A stretch of DNA of 64,000 nucleotides from positions 62,001 to 126,000 of the forward strand of contig JADKAS010000004.1 of assembly GCA_016715245.1 (NCBI GenBank). Reading direction: 5' to 3'. Position numbers and translations under genes: made by a program. This stretch comes from Saprospiraceae bacterium. GTDB taxonomy: Bacteria; Bacteroidota; Bacteroidia; Chitinophagales; Saprospiraceae. Position 1 is the stretch's first letter, and every line of letters begins with the position of its first letter. A model generated the notes under the pieces. It saw nothing but the letters and a program-made list of their open reading frames with translations. It was not told the origin of the DNA and searched no databases. This document shows, one piece after another, positions 38,564-48,608 of the stretch.

Positions 38564-38604
38564 GCGAGTATTACTTTTATTTAATAACCAAAACTCTTTT
38601 ACTC

Positions 38605-41600
38605 ATGGTAAAGCAAGTTTTACTTACGCTCAGTAAGGAGACTCCGGTATTTCGTTATTTACTGTTGATTCTCCTTTTTTTCAACCTTGGCATTCATCAA
38701 ATCAGCGCTCAGCAAATGGTTTGTAATGACCAGGTCAATGTGTCCCTTAATGCAGATTGTCAGGCTTTAATCAGGCCGGATATGATATTAGAGGGACCTC
38801 AGGGATCTTATGGTCCACCTTTTTCCATCACTATCGGTGCGTTAAATGTTATTAATAACAACACCAACCAACCGATTGTGACAACTCCCGGTCTTTTTAA
38901 AGTAACTGTTACCAATTCATCAGGAAACAAATGTTGGGGTAACATGCTTGTAGAAGACAAGTTACCGCCTGTTGTTGAAGATTGCGCTTGTCCGCAAGGC
39001 AATACAAATGAAGACTGTAGATTTTTATGTACCGACATTAATGCATTTTATGCTGGTACGCTTTCATTTCCTGCGCCGATTGTTGCTGAAAACTGCGGCA
39101 ATTTCACAGAATTAACATCTGATCTGGAAATTACTGCAGGTTTGCCGTGTGGTGCGAAAATCATCAGAAGAACATGGGTGTTCACCGATGCTTATGGCAA
39201 TGTATCAGACCCTTGTATTTCCGATTACTATTTCGGGCCAATCGACATCGATATTCACGTATTGAATCCTGAAGCCAACGTTCAAATGACATGTGGCGTT
39301 AAGACAGAACCTAAAGATGTCTATGACTACATTTTCGCCAAATTAAAAGCAGAGTACAAAGCTATTTATCTGGCTCCACCTTACAATTATTCTGACGCCA
39401 GAGCTGAATCAGAGGCGGCATATTATGCCGGAATTTATGCTCCTTATTCTGCCTACCCGACGATAAACGGACAACCCATTACACAGCCGGTTTGTAACGT
39501 TTTGGTTTCAAAATCAGATACCGAAGTACCTGCTTGTGCGCCTTCATGTCACAACAGTAAAAAAGTAATCCGTACCTGGACCATTGTCGACTGGTGTAAT
39601 GGCCGTTCAAGATTATTTACACAGTTGATCAAAGCAACGGATGACGAAGGTCCAACTGTTGTCGTTGATGATGTAACGGTCAGTGTGGATCCATGGGTTT
39701 GTGCAGGAAACTTCCTGCTTCCTAAACCACGTATTTTACACGACAATTGTGATGACAACCCTACCTATACCGTTCAGGGCCCATTGGGTTCAGTAATTAC
39801 TTTTGATATCCCTTCAGGTCAATACCTTGTAGTAAATGCACCTAAAGGTGAACAGACATTCTACTATACAGGAATTGATTGTTGTGGAAATAAAACTAGA
39901 ATACCTGTCGAGGTCAATATTCTTGACCTTACTCCTCCGGTGGCAGTTGCAAAACAGAACATAATTATTTCTCTAACTGCAGGCAGTGAAAATGAAGGAA
40001 TTGCCAAATTATTCTCGAATAGTGTTGACAATGGTTCTTATGACAGCTGTACGCCTGTACACATAGAAATCAGAAGAGAAAAAGATTTGACGAGAGATGA
40101 CAGAGGATGTGATTATTCAGGCAACTTCACGTACAATGCTGGTAGTCATCCGGAAGATGGTTCCAGCGATCCAAACAGCCCTAACTACGATCCGGACAAC
40201 GGTGCTTATGTTAAGTTTTGTTGTGATGACCTTACACAAACAGAAGGAAATGTTGCCTTTGGTATTGTAAAAGTATGGATGAGAGTGTGGGATGACGGTA
40301 ACATGTCAGGAACCTTTGGCGACATTGTTGGCGGTCAATCTGACAATTACAATGAAATCTGGGTTAATGTCAGAGTTGAAGACAAACTTACACCAAAAAT
40401 CGTTTGTCCTCCGAATACAACCATCAACTGCGAACAAAATCTTTTTGATCTGACTCTAACAGGTAAAGCATTTGCTTTTACCAATTGCAGAGACCTTGAA
40501 ACTGAATATACAGACAGAGATTTTTTAAATGCATGCAAAACCGGTTATGTATTAAGAACCTTCAAAATAAAAGGTATTAACAACATTTCTTGTGTTCAAA
40601 GAATTGATATCAGACCTACCACTCCTTTTACAGGAAATATACAATGGCCGTCAGACAGAACAACCAATTGCGCGGATCTCAATTTCAATGACTATCCTAC
40701 ATGGTCTTCAGGACCTTGTGATCAGATAGGAGTAAGTCTGCAAAGCGATACGTTCTACTTTGAAGCCGGATCGTGTATGAAAATATTGAATAAATGGACA
40801 GTCATTGACTGGTGCCGGTATGACCCTAATGCTACAAATCCACAAGGGTATTACCCATGGACACAAACCATTAAGGTTGTAGATATCGAAAGACCTTCTT
40901 TAGGTACCTGCGATCCTTTAATGTTTGAAATTAATGACCATGGCGATGCAGATAGTGATGGAAATAAATGTGAAACAAAAAATCTTATGCTTACCAAAAC
41001 AGCTACGGATCAGGGCATTTGTGCATCTGATTGGTTGAAATGGGTTGTTTTTGTCGACCTCTGGGGAGACGGCACCAATGACTATGAGTTTTCAAGTTTC
41101 CTTCCTTCCTCTGATGGTACTTTCAATGACACCAATGGAAACGGAATTCCGGACAGATATGTAAGTCCTACGGGACAGGGTGGCGAAATTAAAATCACCA
41201 TTCCTGAAGATATCGTGGGAAGCATGTCCAATCACAAAGTAAGCTGGAGAGTAACTGATGGTTGCGGCAATTACAGAGTTTGTGATCAAACTTTCATGGT
41301 TGTGGATAAAAAGAAACCGACTCCATATTGTAAGAGTGTAAGTTCTGCCCTCATGGTCAATGGCACTGTGGAATTATGGGCAGTTGATTTCAACGTAGGA
41401 TCTTTTGACAACTGTACTTCCAAGGACAATTTGTTGTACACTTTTGATGAAATGCACCCTGCACTTACAAAATTAAATGAGGTTCATATATTCAGAGGAC
41501 AAGGAGAATTGTTGACCGGAGTTACGGCTCAAACTGAATATGCAGCAGGTAGAGCTCAGAAATGGTTGCCGAATACCAAAAGTTCAGGAAAAATTTTCAA

Positions 41601-42937
41601 TTGTGCAGACCATCCTGAAACATCTGTAAAAATGACGGTTTGGGATCAGAAATTTAACTCCGACTTCTGCGTTGTTACATTACAACTTGCTGATAATCAG
41701 AATGCTTGTGGCAATGGTGTTACAGGATCTGTTTCCGGAAATATTCAGACACCTTCAGGTAAAAATTTACCGGGGAGCCGTTACTGTTCTTTCCAATGTA
41801 TTACCTGAAATGGTAAGATCGGCGACTTCCAATAATGACGGCTTTTATCTGTTCAGTAACGTACCTATGCATCAGAATTATGAAATGACAGGTATTAAAA
41901 ATGATGATTACAACAATGGTGTAAGTACGCTTGACCTTGTTCTGGCACAAAGACATATATTGGGTATTGAAACGTTAAACAATCCATATAAAGTAATTGC
42001 GGCAGACGTAAACCATGACGATAAGGTCAACACTTCTGATTTGGTAGAGTTGCGAAAACTTATCTTAGGATTGTACAATGAATTGCCAAACAGCGGTAGC
42101 TGGAGATTCATTGACAGTAAACAAACGTTTGTCAATCCAAACTTCCCATGGCCGGTAAATGAAAAACTGTACATTGGAAATATGGCTAGCGATATGACCA
42201 ATATGAACTTTACATCCGTAAAAGTTGGTGACGTCAATTATTCAGCAACTGTCAATCTGGATGAAAATGCATCTGAAAGCAGGACTTCATTTGTGTTGAA
42301 TGCTGATGAAAAGGTAGTCAATGAAGGTGAAATTTCTACGATTGATCTGACAGCTTCAGAAATTCTTGACATCCATGGATTCCAGTTTACTTTAGAAACC
42401 GGTAAAGCAGAATTGGTTAATATATGGGTAGACAACAAGGTTATTGATGCCTCTCACATTGCACAATTAAGCCCTGGTGTTTACACTATCAGTTGGAATA
42501 CTGTCAATCCTAACCGAAGTGATGTAGTGCTTTCAATTGAACTAAAAGCTTTACATACCGGAAAAGTATCTGAAATGTTTACGCTTCATTCTGAAGTGAC
42601 AAGTGCAGAAATTTATACAGGAAATGCCATTGAAACCCATAAATTGTCCCTAAAATTTGTAGGAAATAATGAGCAAGGATTTGTGATGTACCAAAACGAA
42701 CCAAATCCTTTCCAGGATATAACCAATATAGAATTTAATCTCCCTGAAGCAGGAGAAGCAACCCTTACTATTCTTGATGTTACTGGAAAAGTAATCCTTG
42801 AAAGAACTAAATCTTTCAGTAAAGGATTACAATCCTTCCAGATAACCAAAGGTGATCTTAACCATCAAGGTGTTATGATCTACAAAATAGAAAGTGGCCA
42901 ATATTCTGCTACTGCAAAAATGATAGGCCTCGAGTAA
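38605..42937 (+). CDS. Giant secreted HYR-like/dockerin-like protein with T9SS sorting domain, frameshifted as read
   Basis: About 1,444 residues when repaired. A signal peptide ends after HQISAQ. Next come many Cys-rich immunoglobulin-like (HYR/PKD-type) units with recurring marks such as RTWTIVDWCNG, KWTVIDWCRYD, WRVTDGCGNYR and DxxxPxPYC. The frame breaks in the run of four G at 41772-41775: removing one G gives GKNLPGAAVTVLSNVLPEMV and opens the second frame to 42937. That part has a carboxypeptidase-regulatory-like fold (NNDGFYLFSNVP), a dockerin-like pair of Ca-binding repeats (STLDLVLAQRHILG, HDDKVNTSDLVELRKLILG), and a T9SS type A domain (YQNEPNPFQDITNIEF onward). It is probably a cell-surface or matrix adhesin exported by T9SS. 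The exact role is unknown. Confidence 0.82.
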
Positions 42938-42961
42938 CAACAATTTGCTTAATTAATTCCT

Positions 42962-42991
42962 AAAGGAAAGCCTTCGGGCTTTCCTTTTTTT
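42962..42991 (+). terminator. UUCG-tetraloop terminator after giant T9SS gene
   Basis: An 11-bp stem, AAAGGAAAGCC (42962-42972) with GGCTTTCCTTT (42977-42987), closes a TTCG loop and runs into a T stretch. It separates the giant gene from the convergent gene ending at 42992. Confidence 0.88.
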
Positions 42992-43990
42992 TTATACAAT
43001 AAAACGCATCAAGCGCTCCGGAATTTCATTCTGAATGCTGAGTTGGTATTCTTCATGTGCACAAGAAACATATGGTATGTTTTCGCCTTCTTCCAGTCGT
43101 AACCACCATCTTTGAGAAATATTACTTTTTATAAAAACTATTTCAGTATCATAGTCGGATATCTGGACCACATACTCACTTACATTACTGTTGAAAATTG
43201 GATGATCAGACTGACGCATTCTCATTCCTTCCAGTAAATACCAGTACAATTCCGCAATCAATTTGGCTTCTGAATTATTTTCAGAGGGAACAATTCCTGA
43301 AAAGTCAATGATAATGCTTTTTAATCGCAATGAATTACCTGCAAATTTGAGAATCTGACACAAATCCTCTGTAATGAGCCCTGATGGCCAACTATCGCCT
43401 GAATTCGGCAATTCAGAAGTCCTCAATACATTCAGGTTTACATACAAAACTTCCGTATCGCGGAGAATCGGTTCAATTAAATGAGGATGAGATTTCATTT
43501 GTCCAAGGCTAAGTGAATCCGGACAAAACTCTTCTACATATTTTAAACTTCTGTAATCACACAAATGTCTTTGATAACCCAAAAACGATTGATTTTCAGA
43601 ATGTTGTTCAAATGGAAGTAAAGTATTTCCGATATAGGTTACCTTGTATGAATTTTTTTCATGGATACTATTTGCCAAGGCCAACGATCCTCCACAAATA
43701 AATGAAATTTTATTCAATTCATTGCAAATCTGCAAAGGCTGAAATACAAATCTGTAATCATTGTTCAACAAATATCCTGCGTCAAATGATTTTACAAAAG
43801 TATAGTGATTATGTAGTTTCTGAATTTGTTTTCTCATTTCTTGTGAAATAAGAGATTGGTTTGACATGAAAATCAAATCAAATTTATCCAAATCATTCCG
43901 ATAATTTATATCTTTGCGTCGCTTTATAAAAAAACCATTACCTTCTTCAACATCAGAATCGTAATCATCGGAAAACCAATTTAAAATCAT
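42992..43990 (-). CDS. Arginase/formimidoylglutamase-fold protein lacking metal-site residues
   Basis: 332 residues, no signal peptide. The overall pattern follows the ureohydrolase (arginase/formimidoylglutamase) proteins of Bacteroidota: ICGGSLALANSI at residues 98-109 (normally GGD/GSQD), FLGYQRHL at 136-143, EPILRDTEVLYVNLNVLRTSELP at 173-195 (normally SxDxDAxRxSD), GLITEDLCQILKFAG at 204-218, and the end of the fold AELYWYLLEGMRMRQSDHP. The Asp and His residues that bind the two manganese ions are absent at all three motifs, so it is likely a non-catalytic paralogue. It is divergent from a Glu/Leu-type dehydrogenase (136-base gap). The fold call is from motif memory. Confidence 0.6.
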   Translation of the reverse strand: MILNWFSDDYDSDVEEGNGFFIKRRKDINYRNDLDKFDLIFMSNQSLISQEMRKQIQKLHNHYTFVKSFDAGYLLNNDYRFVFQPLQICNELNKISFICGGSLALANSIHEKNSYKVTYIGNTLLPFEQHSENQSFLGYQRHLCDYRSLKYVEEFCPDSLSLGQMKSHPHLIEPILRDTEVLYVNLNVLRTSELPNSGDSWPSGLITEDLCQILKFAGNSLRLKSIIIDFSGIVPSENNSEAKLIAELYWYLLEGMRMRQSDHPIFNSNVSEYVVQISDYDTEIVFIKSNISQRWWLRLEEGENIPYVSCAHEEYQLSIQNEIPERLMRFIV

Positions 43991-44019
43991 GTTGTGCGTG
44001 TTAAATATTAAATATTTTG

Positions 44020-44027
44020 CAAAAGTA
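44020..44027 (-). promoter_or_regulatory. Bacteroidota -7 box of the arginase-like gene
   Basis: TACTTTTG on the minus strand fits TAnnTTTG and lies 29 bases before the start at 43990. A TTG exists 15 bases farther up, slightly close for -33. Confidence 0.4.
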
Positions 44028-44126
44028 TAAAATATTATTAATCAATTTATTGTAGTTAATATATATTTTTATTTTTATACGTTATTTTATTATAATCAAT
44101 TTTTTACATATTAAATAAATAAAGTT

Positions 44127-45389
44127 TTGACCACAGAAACCAAATCTGAAAATGCTGTACAAACATTGCTTGAACAATATAAAGAAAAAGAACCTGAAAT
44201 CGTTTTTGAATGGGTTGATAATCCAACGGGGGCAAAAGGATGGATAGTTATTAATTCACTTAGAAACGGGGCTGCCGGAGGAGGTACCAGGATGCGAAAA
44301 GGCCTCACAAAAGATGAAGTCATTTCACTGGCAAAAGTGATGGAAATAAAATTCAGCGTTTGCGGACCTGATATAGGGGGGGCAAAATCCGGAATAGATT
44401 TTGATCCATCAGATCCACGCCGCAAGGAAGTTCTTAAAAGGTGGTACACTGCGGTGATGCCGATTCTCAAATCGTATTACGGCACCGGAGGTGATCTTAA
44501 TGTAGATGAAATAAAAGATGTGGTCCCGATTACCGAAGATCTTGGTTTGTGGCATCCACAGGAAGGAATAGTAAATGGGCATTTAAAACCCACAGAGGGA
44601 GAAAAAATAAATATCATAGGCCAGTTGAGGTACGGTGTGTCCAAAATTATTGAAGACAAGTCATTTGTTCCTGAATCCCCTGTAAAATATGCTATTGCAG
44701 ATATGATAACAGGCTTTGGTGTAGCTGAATCGGTAAAACATTTTTATCAGATTTTTAAAGGTGATACTCTTGAAAATAAAAGAGTAATTATTCAGGGTTG
44801 GGGGAATGTTGCTTCGGCTGCCGCCTTTTATCTTTCAAAACTTGGTACAAAAATTGTAGGTATTATAGATAGAAACGGAGGCATACTCCGTCCGGAGGGA
44901 CTGTTATTGTCAGAAGTGGAAGATCTTTTTAAACGTAAAAACGGAAATTCCCTACATAGTCCTGAAATGAATTTTGAAGAGACAAATAATACCATCTGGG
45001 ATATACCTTGTGATATTTTTATTCCGGGAGCCGCTTCAAAAATTGTGAGTATGCAACAAATGGAACGTCTTATTTCAAATGGATTACAAGTTATCTCCTG
45101 CGGGGCAAACGTGCCCTTTATCGATGATAAAATATTTTTTGGAGAAACTGCACGGTTGTTGGATAAAAAAATCACTCTTATACCTGATTTTATAGCAAAT
45201 TGTGGTATGGCAAGGGTTTTTGCCTATCTTATGCAACCCGATGTTGAAATGACCGATAAATCCATATTTTTTGATTGTTCAGACACAATACGCAATTTTT
45301 TGAATGAGTTATATATTACTGATAATAGTCATGTTCAAATTAGCTCTCGGGCTCTGGAACTTAATTTAGTAAAATTGATGAAAAAATAA
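44127..45389 (+). CDS. Glu/Leu/Phe/Val family amino-acid dehydrogenase
   Basis: 420 residues from TTG 44127; no in-frame ATG precedes the conserved N-terminus, and the next ATG would cut into it. The N-terminal domain has NSLRNGAAGGGTRMRKGLTKDE and the substrate Lys segment VCGPDIGGAKSGIDFDP; GTGGDLNVDE follows. The Rossmann domain starts at VIIQGWGNVASAAA with GxGNVA for NAD(P). The C-terminal part includes FIPGAASKIV and DFIANCGMA. The family oxidatively deaminates an amino acid to the 2-oxo acid; substrate (Glu, Leu or other) is not clear from motifs. The gene is divergent from the arginase-like protein, which hints at nitrogen metabolism. Confidence 0.85.
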   Translation: MTTETKSENAVQTLLEQYKEKEPEIVFEWVDNPTGAKGWIVINSLRNGAAGGGTRMRKGLTKDEVISLAKVMEIKFSVCGPDIGGAKSGIDFDPSDPRRKEVLKRWYTAVMPILKSYYGTGGDLNVDEIKDVVPITEDLGLWHPQEGIVNGHLKPTEGEKINIIGQLRYGVSKIIEDKSFVPESPVKYAIADMITGFGVAESVKHFYQIFKGDTLENKRVIIQGWGNVASAAAFYLSKLGTKIVGIIDRNGGILRPEGLLLSEVEDLFKRKNGNSLHSPEMNFEETNNTIWDIPCDIFIPGAASKIVSMQQMERLISNGLQVISCGANVPFIDDKIFFGETARLLDKKITLIPDFIANCGMARVFAYLMQPDVEMTDKSIFFDCSDTIRNFLNELYITDNSHVQISSRALELNLVKLMKK

Positions 45390-45422
45390 TATAAAACACT
45401 CATGAATATCAATATAATATAC

Positions 45423-45430
45423 TAATTTTG
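45423..45430 (+). promoter_or_regulatory. Bacteroidota -7 box for OmpA-family gene
   Basis: TAATTTTG fits TAnnTTTG and lies 36 bases before ATG 45467. It overlaps the longer TTG-start frame at 45428, which supports the ATG at 45467 as true start. Confidence 0.5.
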
Positions 45431-45466
45431 CATCTTAAAATATTATTCCAAGTAAATTTAATACCT

Positions 45467-47215
45467 ATGACACGTAGACTTTTTTACATTCTTATTATTA
45501 TTACCTCCTTTAATTTAGCAGGATTCTCTCAAGATGATACATGGACAAAATCCAATATTACAGATGAGATGACGCTAAACCCTGAACAGAATAAAAACTG
45601 GAGAATGGGTCAAAATAAATACTCCGCTAAACCTAAAAATGCATGGGAGTTAGGAGTACATTTCGGACACTTTTTTATTGATGGAGATGTAGACAGAACG
45701 ATTCCGGGTGGATATGGTTTGGGATTACACTTAAGAAAAGCAATACATTATGTATTTTCACTCAGAGGAGATTTCTTTTATGGTGTTGCCAAAGGGATTG
45801 ACCCACAATCCTGGAGCCATCAAAATTTAGGTGGAGGTCTTGTAGAAGGTCTTTACGATAAATATAGTAACCTCCCCTCCGGTTGGCACCCAAGTCACAG
45901 GACACAATACGGATATCTTTCTATGCAGGCAGTCATTAATATTGGAAATTTACTTTTTCATAAAGAAAGAAATAAATGGAACTGGTACACTGCTTTAGGT
46001 GTTGGATTATCATCCCATAAAGCCAGTCTTGACTTATATGATGCAAGTGGTAATGCTTATGACGTGAGTGGAATCACAGGTGATTTTGATACTAAAGCCG
46101 GAAGAAAGGATATCGTTAACCAAATAAAAGATATATACGACGGTAAATATGAAACAGAAGGTTACAAGAAAAAAGGTATATTCAGAATAGGTGATAAAAC
46201 CAATGTACATGCTGTATTTGTTGCCAGCATGGGTATTTCAAGAAAAATAAACAAGAGATTTAATATAGGTATTGAACATCAGGTAATTGCATCTGATAAC
46301 GATTATCTTGATGGTATTCAATTCAGAACTGCCCTTGATCAGACAAACAATGTGGATATTTCCCACTATACAAATGTAAGATTGGGTATTAACTTAGGTA
46401 ACTTCAATAAAGTGACAGAGCCTCTTTATTGGTTAAATCCTTTGGATGCTGGTATGAACGATATTGCAGATCTTAAGCAAAGACCTGTTCTGGATTTAAC
46501 AGATACAGATGCTGATGGAATCATCGACATGTTGGATCAGGAAGTAAATACACCAGCAGGCGCACCTGTAGACACCAGAGGTATTGCACTTGATAGTGAT
46601 GGTGATAATATAGCAGACTACAAAGATAAAGAACCTTATTCTCCTCCAGGATACGTTGTTAACTCTGACGGAGTTGCAGATGTTAAATGTTGTATTAACA
46701 TGGAAGATGTTAATAAAGCTATTGACGTAAAAGTAAATGCAAAAGGAAAAAGCGATTGTGGTAAATGGTTCTTACCTATGATTCACTTTGACCTTGACAG
46801 AGATAAAATCAAACCTGAGTTTTACGGACATCTTCACCATGTTGCCAATGTGTTGAAAATGTGTCCTGATGTATGTGTAGCCGTAGTTGGTCACACAGAT
46901 GTCAGAAGTTCAAATAATTACAACCAGGGATTGTCGTACAGAAGATCTGAAAATGTGGTAAATTATTTGGTTTCCACTTACGGAATCGACAGATCAAGAT
47001 TTAAATTGATGTATGGTGGAGAAGAAATGTTACTTGCTCCTGGTCAGAGAGAAAAAGAACATTACATGAACAGAAGAGTAGAATTCAGAGTTTGTGGTCC
47101 TGACGATGCTGAAATGGCAGCTCCTGCAGTAGGTAGTTCTTCCATGGAAAAATCATCATCAACTAAATCAACCAAAACTTCCAAGTTTATTGGTAATAAA
47201 AATTCAGGATATTAA
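45467..47215 (+). CDS. OmpA family outer-membrane protein with peptidoglycan-binding domain
   Basis: 582 residues from ATG 45467. The signal peptide ends after LAGFSQ. An N-terminal barrel domain (residues about 50-330) shows repeated aromatic strands (WELGVHFGHFFIDGDV, GLGLHLRKAIHYVFSLRGDFFYG). A thrombospondin type 3-like Asp-rich stretch follows (TDADGIIDMLDQE, DSDGDNIADYKDKE). The C-terminal OmpA domain (residues about 440-555) has FDLDRDKIKPEF, VVGHTDVRSSNNYNQGLSYRR and MNRRVEFRV, the typical peptidoglycan-binding marks. It ties the outer membrane to the wall. A strong terminator follows at 47233. Confidence 0.92.
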   Translation: MTRRLFYILIIITSFNLAGFSQDDTWTKSNITDEMTLNPEQNKNWRMGQNKYSAKPKNAWELGVHFGHFFIDGDVDRTIPGGYGLGLHLRKAIHYVFSLRGDFFYGVAKGIDPQSWSHQNLGGGLVEGLYDKYSNLPSGWHPSHRTQYGYLSMQAVINIGNLLFHKERNKWNWYTALGVGLSSHKASLDLYDASGNAYDVSGITGDFDTKAGRKDIVNQIKDIYDGKYETEGYKKKGIFRIGDKTNVHAVFVASMGISRKINKRFNIGIEHQVIASDNDYLDGIQFRTALDQTNNVDISHYTNVRLGINLGNFNKVTEPLYWLNPLDAGMNDIADLKQRPVLDLTDTDADGIIDMLDQEVNTPAGAPVDTRGIALDSDGDNIADYKDKEPYSPPGYVVNSDGVADVKCCINMEDVNKAIDVKVNAKGKSDCGKWFLPMIHFDLDRDKIKPEFYGHLHHVANVLKMCPDVCVAVVGHTDVRSSNNYNQGLSYRRSENVVNYLVSTYGIDRSRFKLMYGGEEMLLAPGQREKEHYMNRRVEFRVCGPDDAEMAAPAVGSSSMEKSSSTKSTKTSKFIGNKNSGY

Positions 47216-47232
47216 TCCTTTGAGATAAAATT

Positions 47233-47271
47233 AAAAAAAGGTAGTCTGTTTCTTTCAGACTACCTTTTTTT
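47233..47271 (+). terminator. Strong terminator after OmpA-family gene
   Basis: A 16-bp stem, AAAAAAAGGTAGTCTG (47233-47248) with CAGACTACCTTTTTTT (47256-47271), closes a 7-base loop and ends in T. It begins 17 bases after the stop. Confidence 0.9.
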
Positions 47272-47291
47272 TTAATTACAATTGAATAAAT

Positions 47292-47777
47292 ATGTCCATA
47301 ATTTCTAAAATTTATTCTGATATATCTGAACTAATCTCCACCCTAGAAAAGGTAAAAAACAAAAAACAAAAAATTGTATTTACCAATGGCTGTTTCGATA
47401 TTTTACACAAAGGCCATGTCATTTACCTGGAAGAAGCCAAAAATCTGGGAGATTTTCTGATTGTTGCCTTAAATTCTGACCTTTCAGTAAAAAACCTGAA
47501 AGGAGAATCCCGACCTATTGTGGACGAAAAAGGCAGAATGGCCGTTCTGGCAGCTTTGGAATGTGTAGACGCAGTATTATTATTTGACGAGGAAACACCG
47601 ATTAATCTGATAAAAAAAATCAACCCGGATATATTGGTAAAAGGAGGTGATTATCCCATCCATACTATTGTGGGAAGTGACTATGTTTTACAACAAGGAG
47701 GTGTTGTAAAAACGCTGTCTTTGATAGAGGGCTATTCAACGACGCTCATAGAACAAAAAATAAAAAACAGTTGTTAA
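47292..47777 (+). CDS. rfaE2: D-glycero-beta-D-manno-heptose 1-phosphate adenylyltransferase
   Basis: 161 residues, a stand-alone cytidylyltransferase-fold protein like the C-terminal half of HldE. It has FTNGCFDILHKGHVIYL (HxGH nucleotide motif), VALNSDLSVKNLKGESRPI, LAALECVDAVLLFDEETP, VKGGDYPI and EGYSTTLIE. It makes ADP-heptose for lipopolysaccharide. The kinase half (HldE N-terminus) is not in this window. It starts 20 bases after the terminator and precedes the Nif3 gene by 21 bases, so transcription probably continues through nif3. Confidence 0.92.
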   Translation: MSIISKIYSDISELISTLEKVKNKKQKIVFTNGCFDILHKGHVIYLEEAKNLGDFLIVALNSDLSVKNLKGESRPIVDEKGRMAVLAALECVDAVLLFDEETPINLIKKINPDILVKGGDYPIHTIVGSDYVLQQGGVVKTLSLIEGYSTTLIEQKIKNSC

Positions 47778-47798
47778 AATTACATTAAATTCAAAGAT

Positions 47799-48596
47799 TT
47801 GAAAATAAATGATATTATAACATTTCTGAATGAAATTGCTCCGGCACATTGGCAGGAATCTTATGATAATACTGGTCTTATAGTGGGTAATAAAGAATGG
47901 GAATGTCACGGTGTATTAGTATGTCTTGATTCAACAGAAGAGATTATTGATGAAGCCATCCAGAAAGGATGTAACCTGGTCGTTGCCCACCACCCTATTA
48001 TTTTTAGCGGCTTAAAAAAAATAAATGGTTATCATTATGTTGAAAAAACTATCATCAAAGCTATTAAAAATGACATTGCTATTTTTGCTATTCACACGAA
48101 TCTTGACAATGCATTCCAAAATGGGGTAAATTCAAAATTTGCAGAAAAGCTCAATTTGATAAAAACATCAGTTCTTACTCCGAAAAAAGAAATTAATAGT
48201 TCTGATAGTACTAATGGAGCCGGATTGATGGGTTTTCTTCAAAATCCAATGCCTGTTTCCGACTTTTTTTCATTTATAAAAACGAAAATGGAAATCAGTC
48301 AACTTAAACATACCAAAATTGTCAAAAACAAAATACATAAAATTGCCCTTTGTGGAGGTTCAGGAAGTTTTCTTATACAAAAAGCGAAAGAAGAAAATGT
48401 AGATGTGTACATTACTTCTGATATAAAATATCATGAATTTTTTGAGGCAAATAACCAAATAATTTTAATCGATATCGGACATTTCGAAAGTGAAAAATTT
48501 ACAATTGAGCTGCTATATACCTTAATACAAAATAAATTTAGTACCTTTGCAGTCCATTTCACAAATCATATTACAAATCCAGTATATTATCTATAA
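47799..48596 (+). CDS. Nif3-like dinuclear metal centre protein, short form
   Basis: 265 residues from TTG 47799; the first codons MKINDIITFLNEIAP are the family start and no ATG is near. Metal-binding motifs are VAHHPIIFSGLKK, AIHTNLDNA and near the end LIDIGHFESEKF. Many Bacteroidota homologues have about 365 residues with a PII-like insert in the middle; here that insert is missing and the two halves join directly (near LTPKKEINSSD). Nif3 proteins bind two metals and may be GTP cyclohydrolase-like; their role is not settled. The zinc-ribbon gene starts 12 bases after the stop. Confidence 0.85.
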   Translation: MKINDIITFLNEIAPAHWQESYDNTGLIVGNKEWECHGVLVCLDSTEEIIDEAIQKGCNLVVAHHPIIFSGLKKINGYHYVEKTIIKAIKNDIAIFAIHTNLDNAFQNGVNSKFAEKLNLIKTSVLTPKKEINSSDSTNGAGLMGFLQNPMPVSDFFSFIKTKMEISQLKHTKIVKNKIHKIALCGGSGSFLIQKAKEENVDVYITSDIKYHEFFEANNQIILIDIGHFESEKFTIELLYTLIQNKFSTFAVHFTNHITNPVYYL

Positions 48597-48608
48597 TCCA
48601 ATATTATT

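Noticed and set aside
45428..45466. TTG-start extension of the OmpA-family protein
   Set aside because: It overlaps the -7 box TAATTTTG and precedes a good signal peptide start at ATG 45467.
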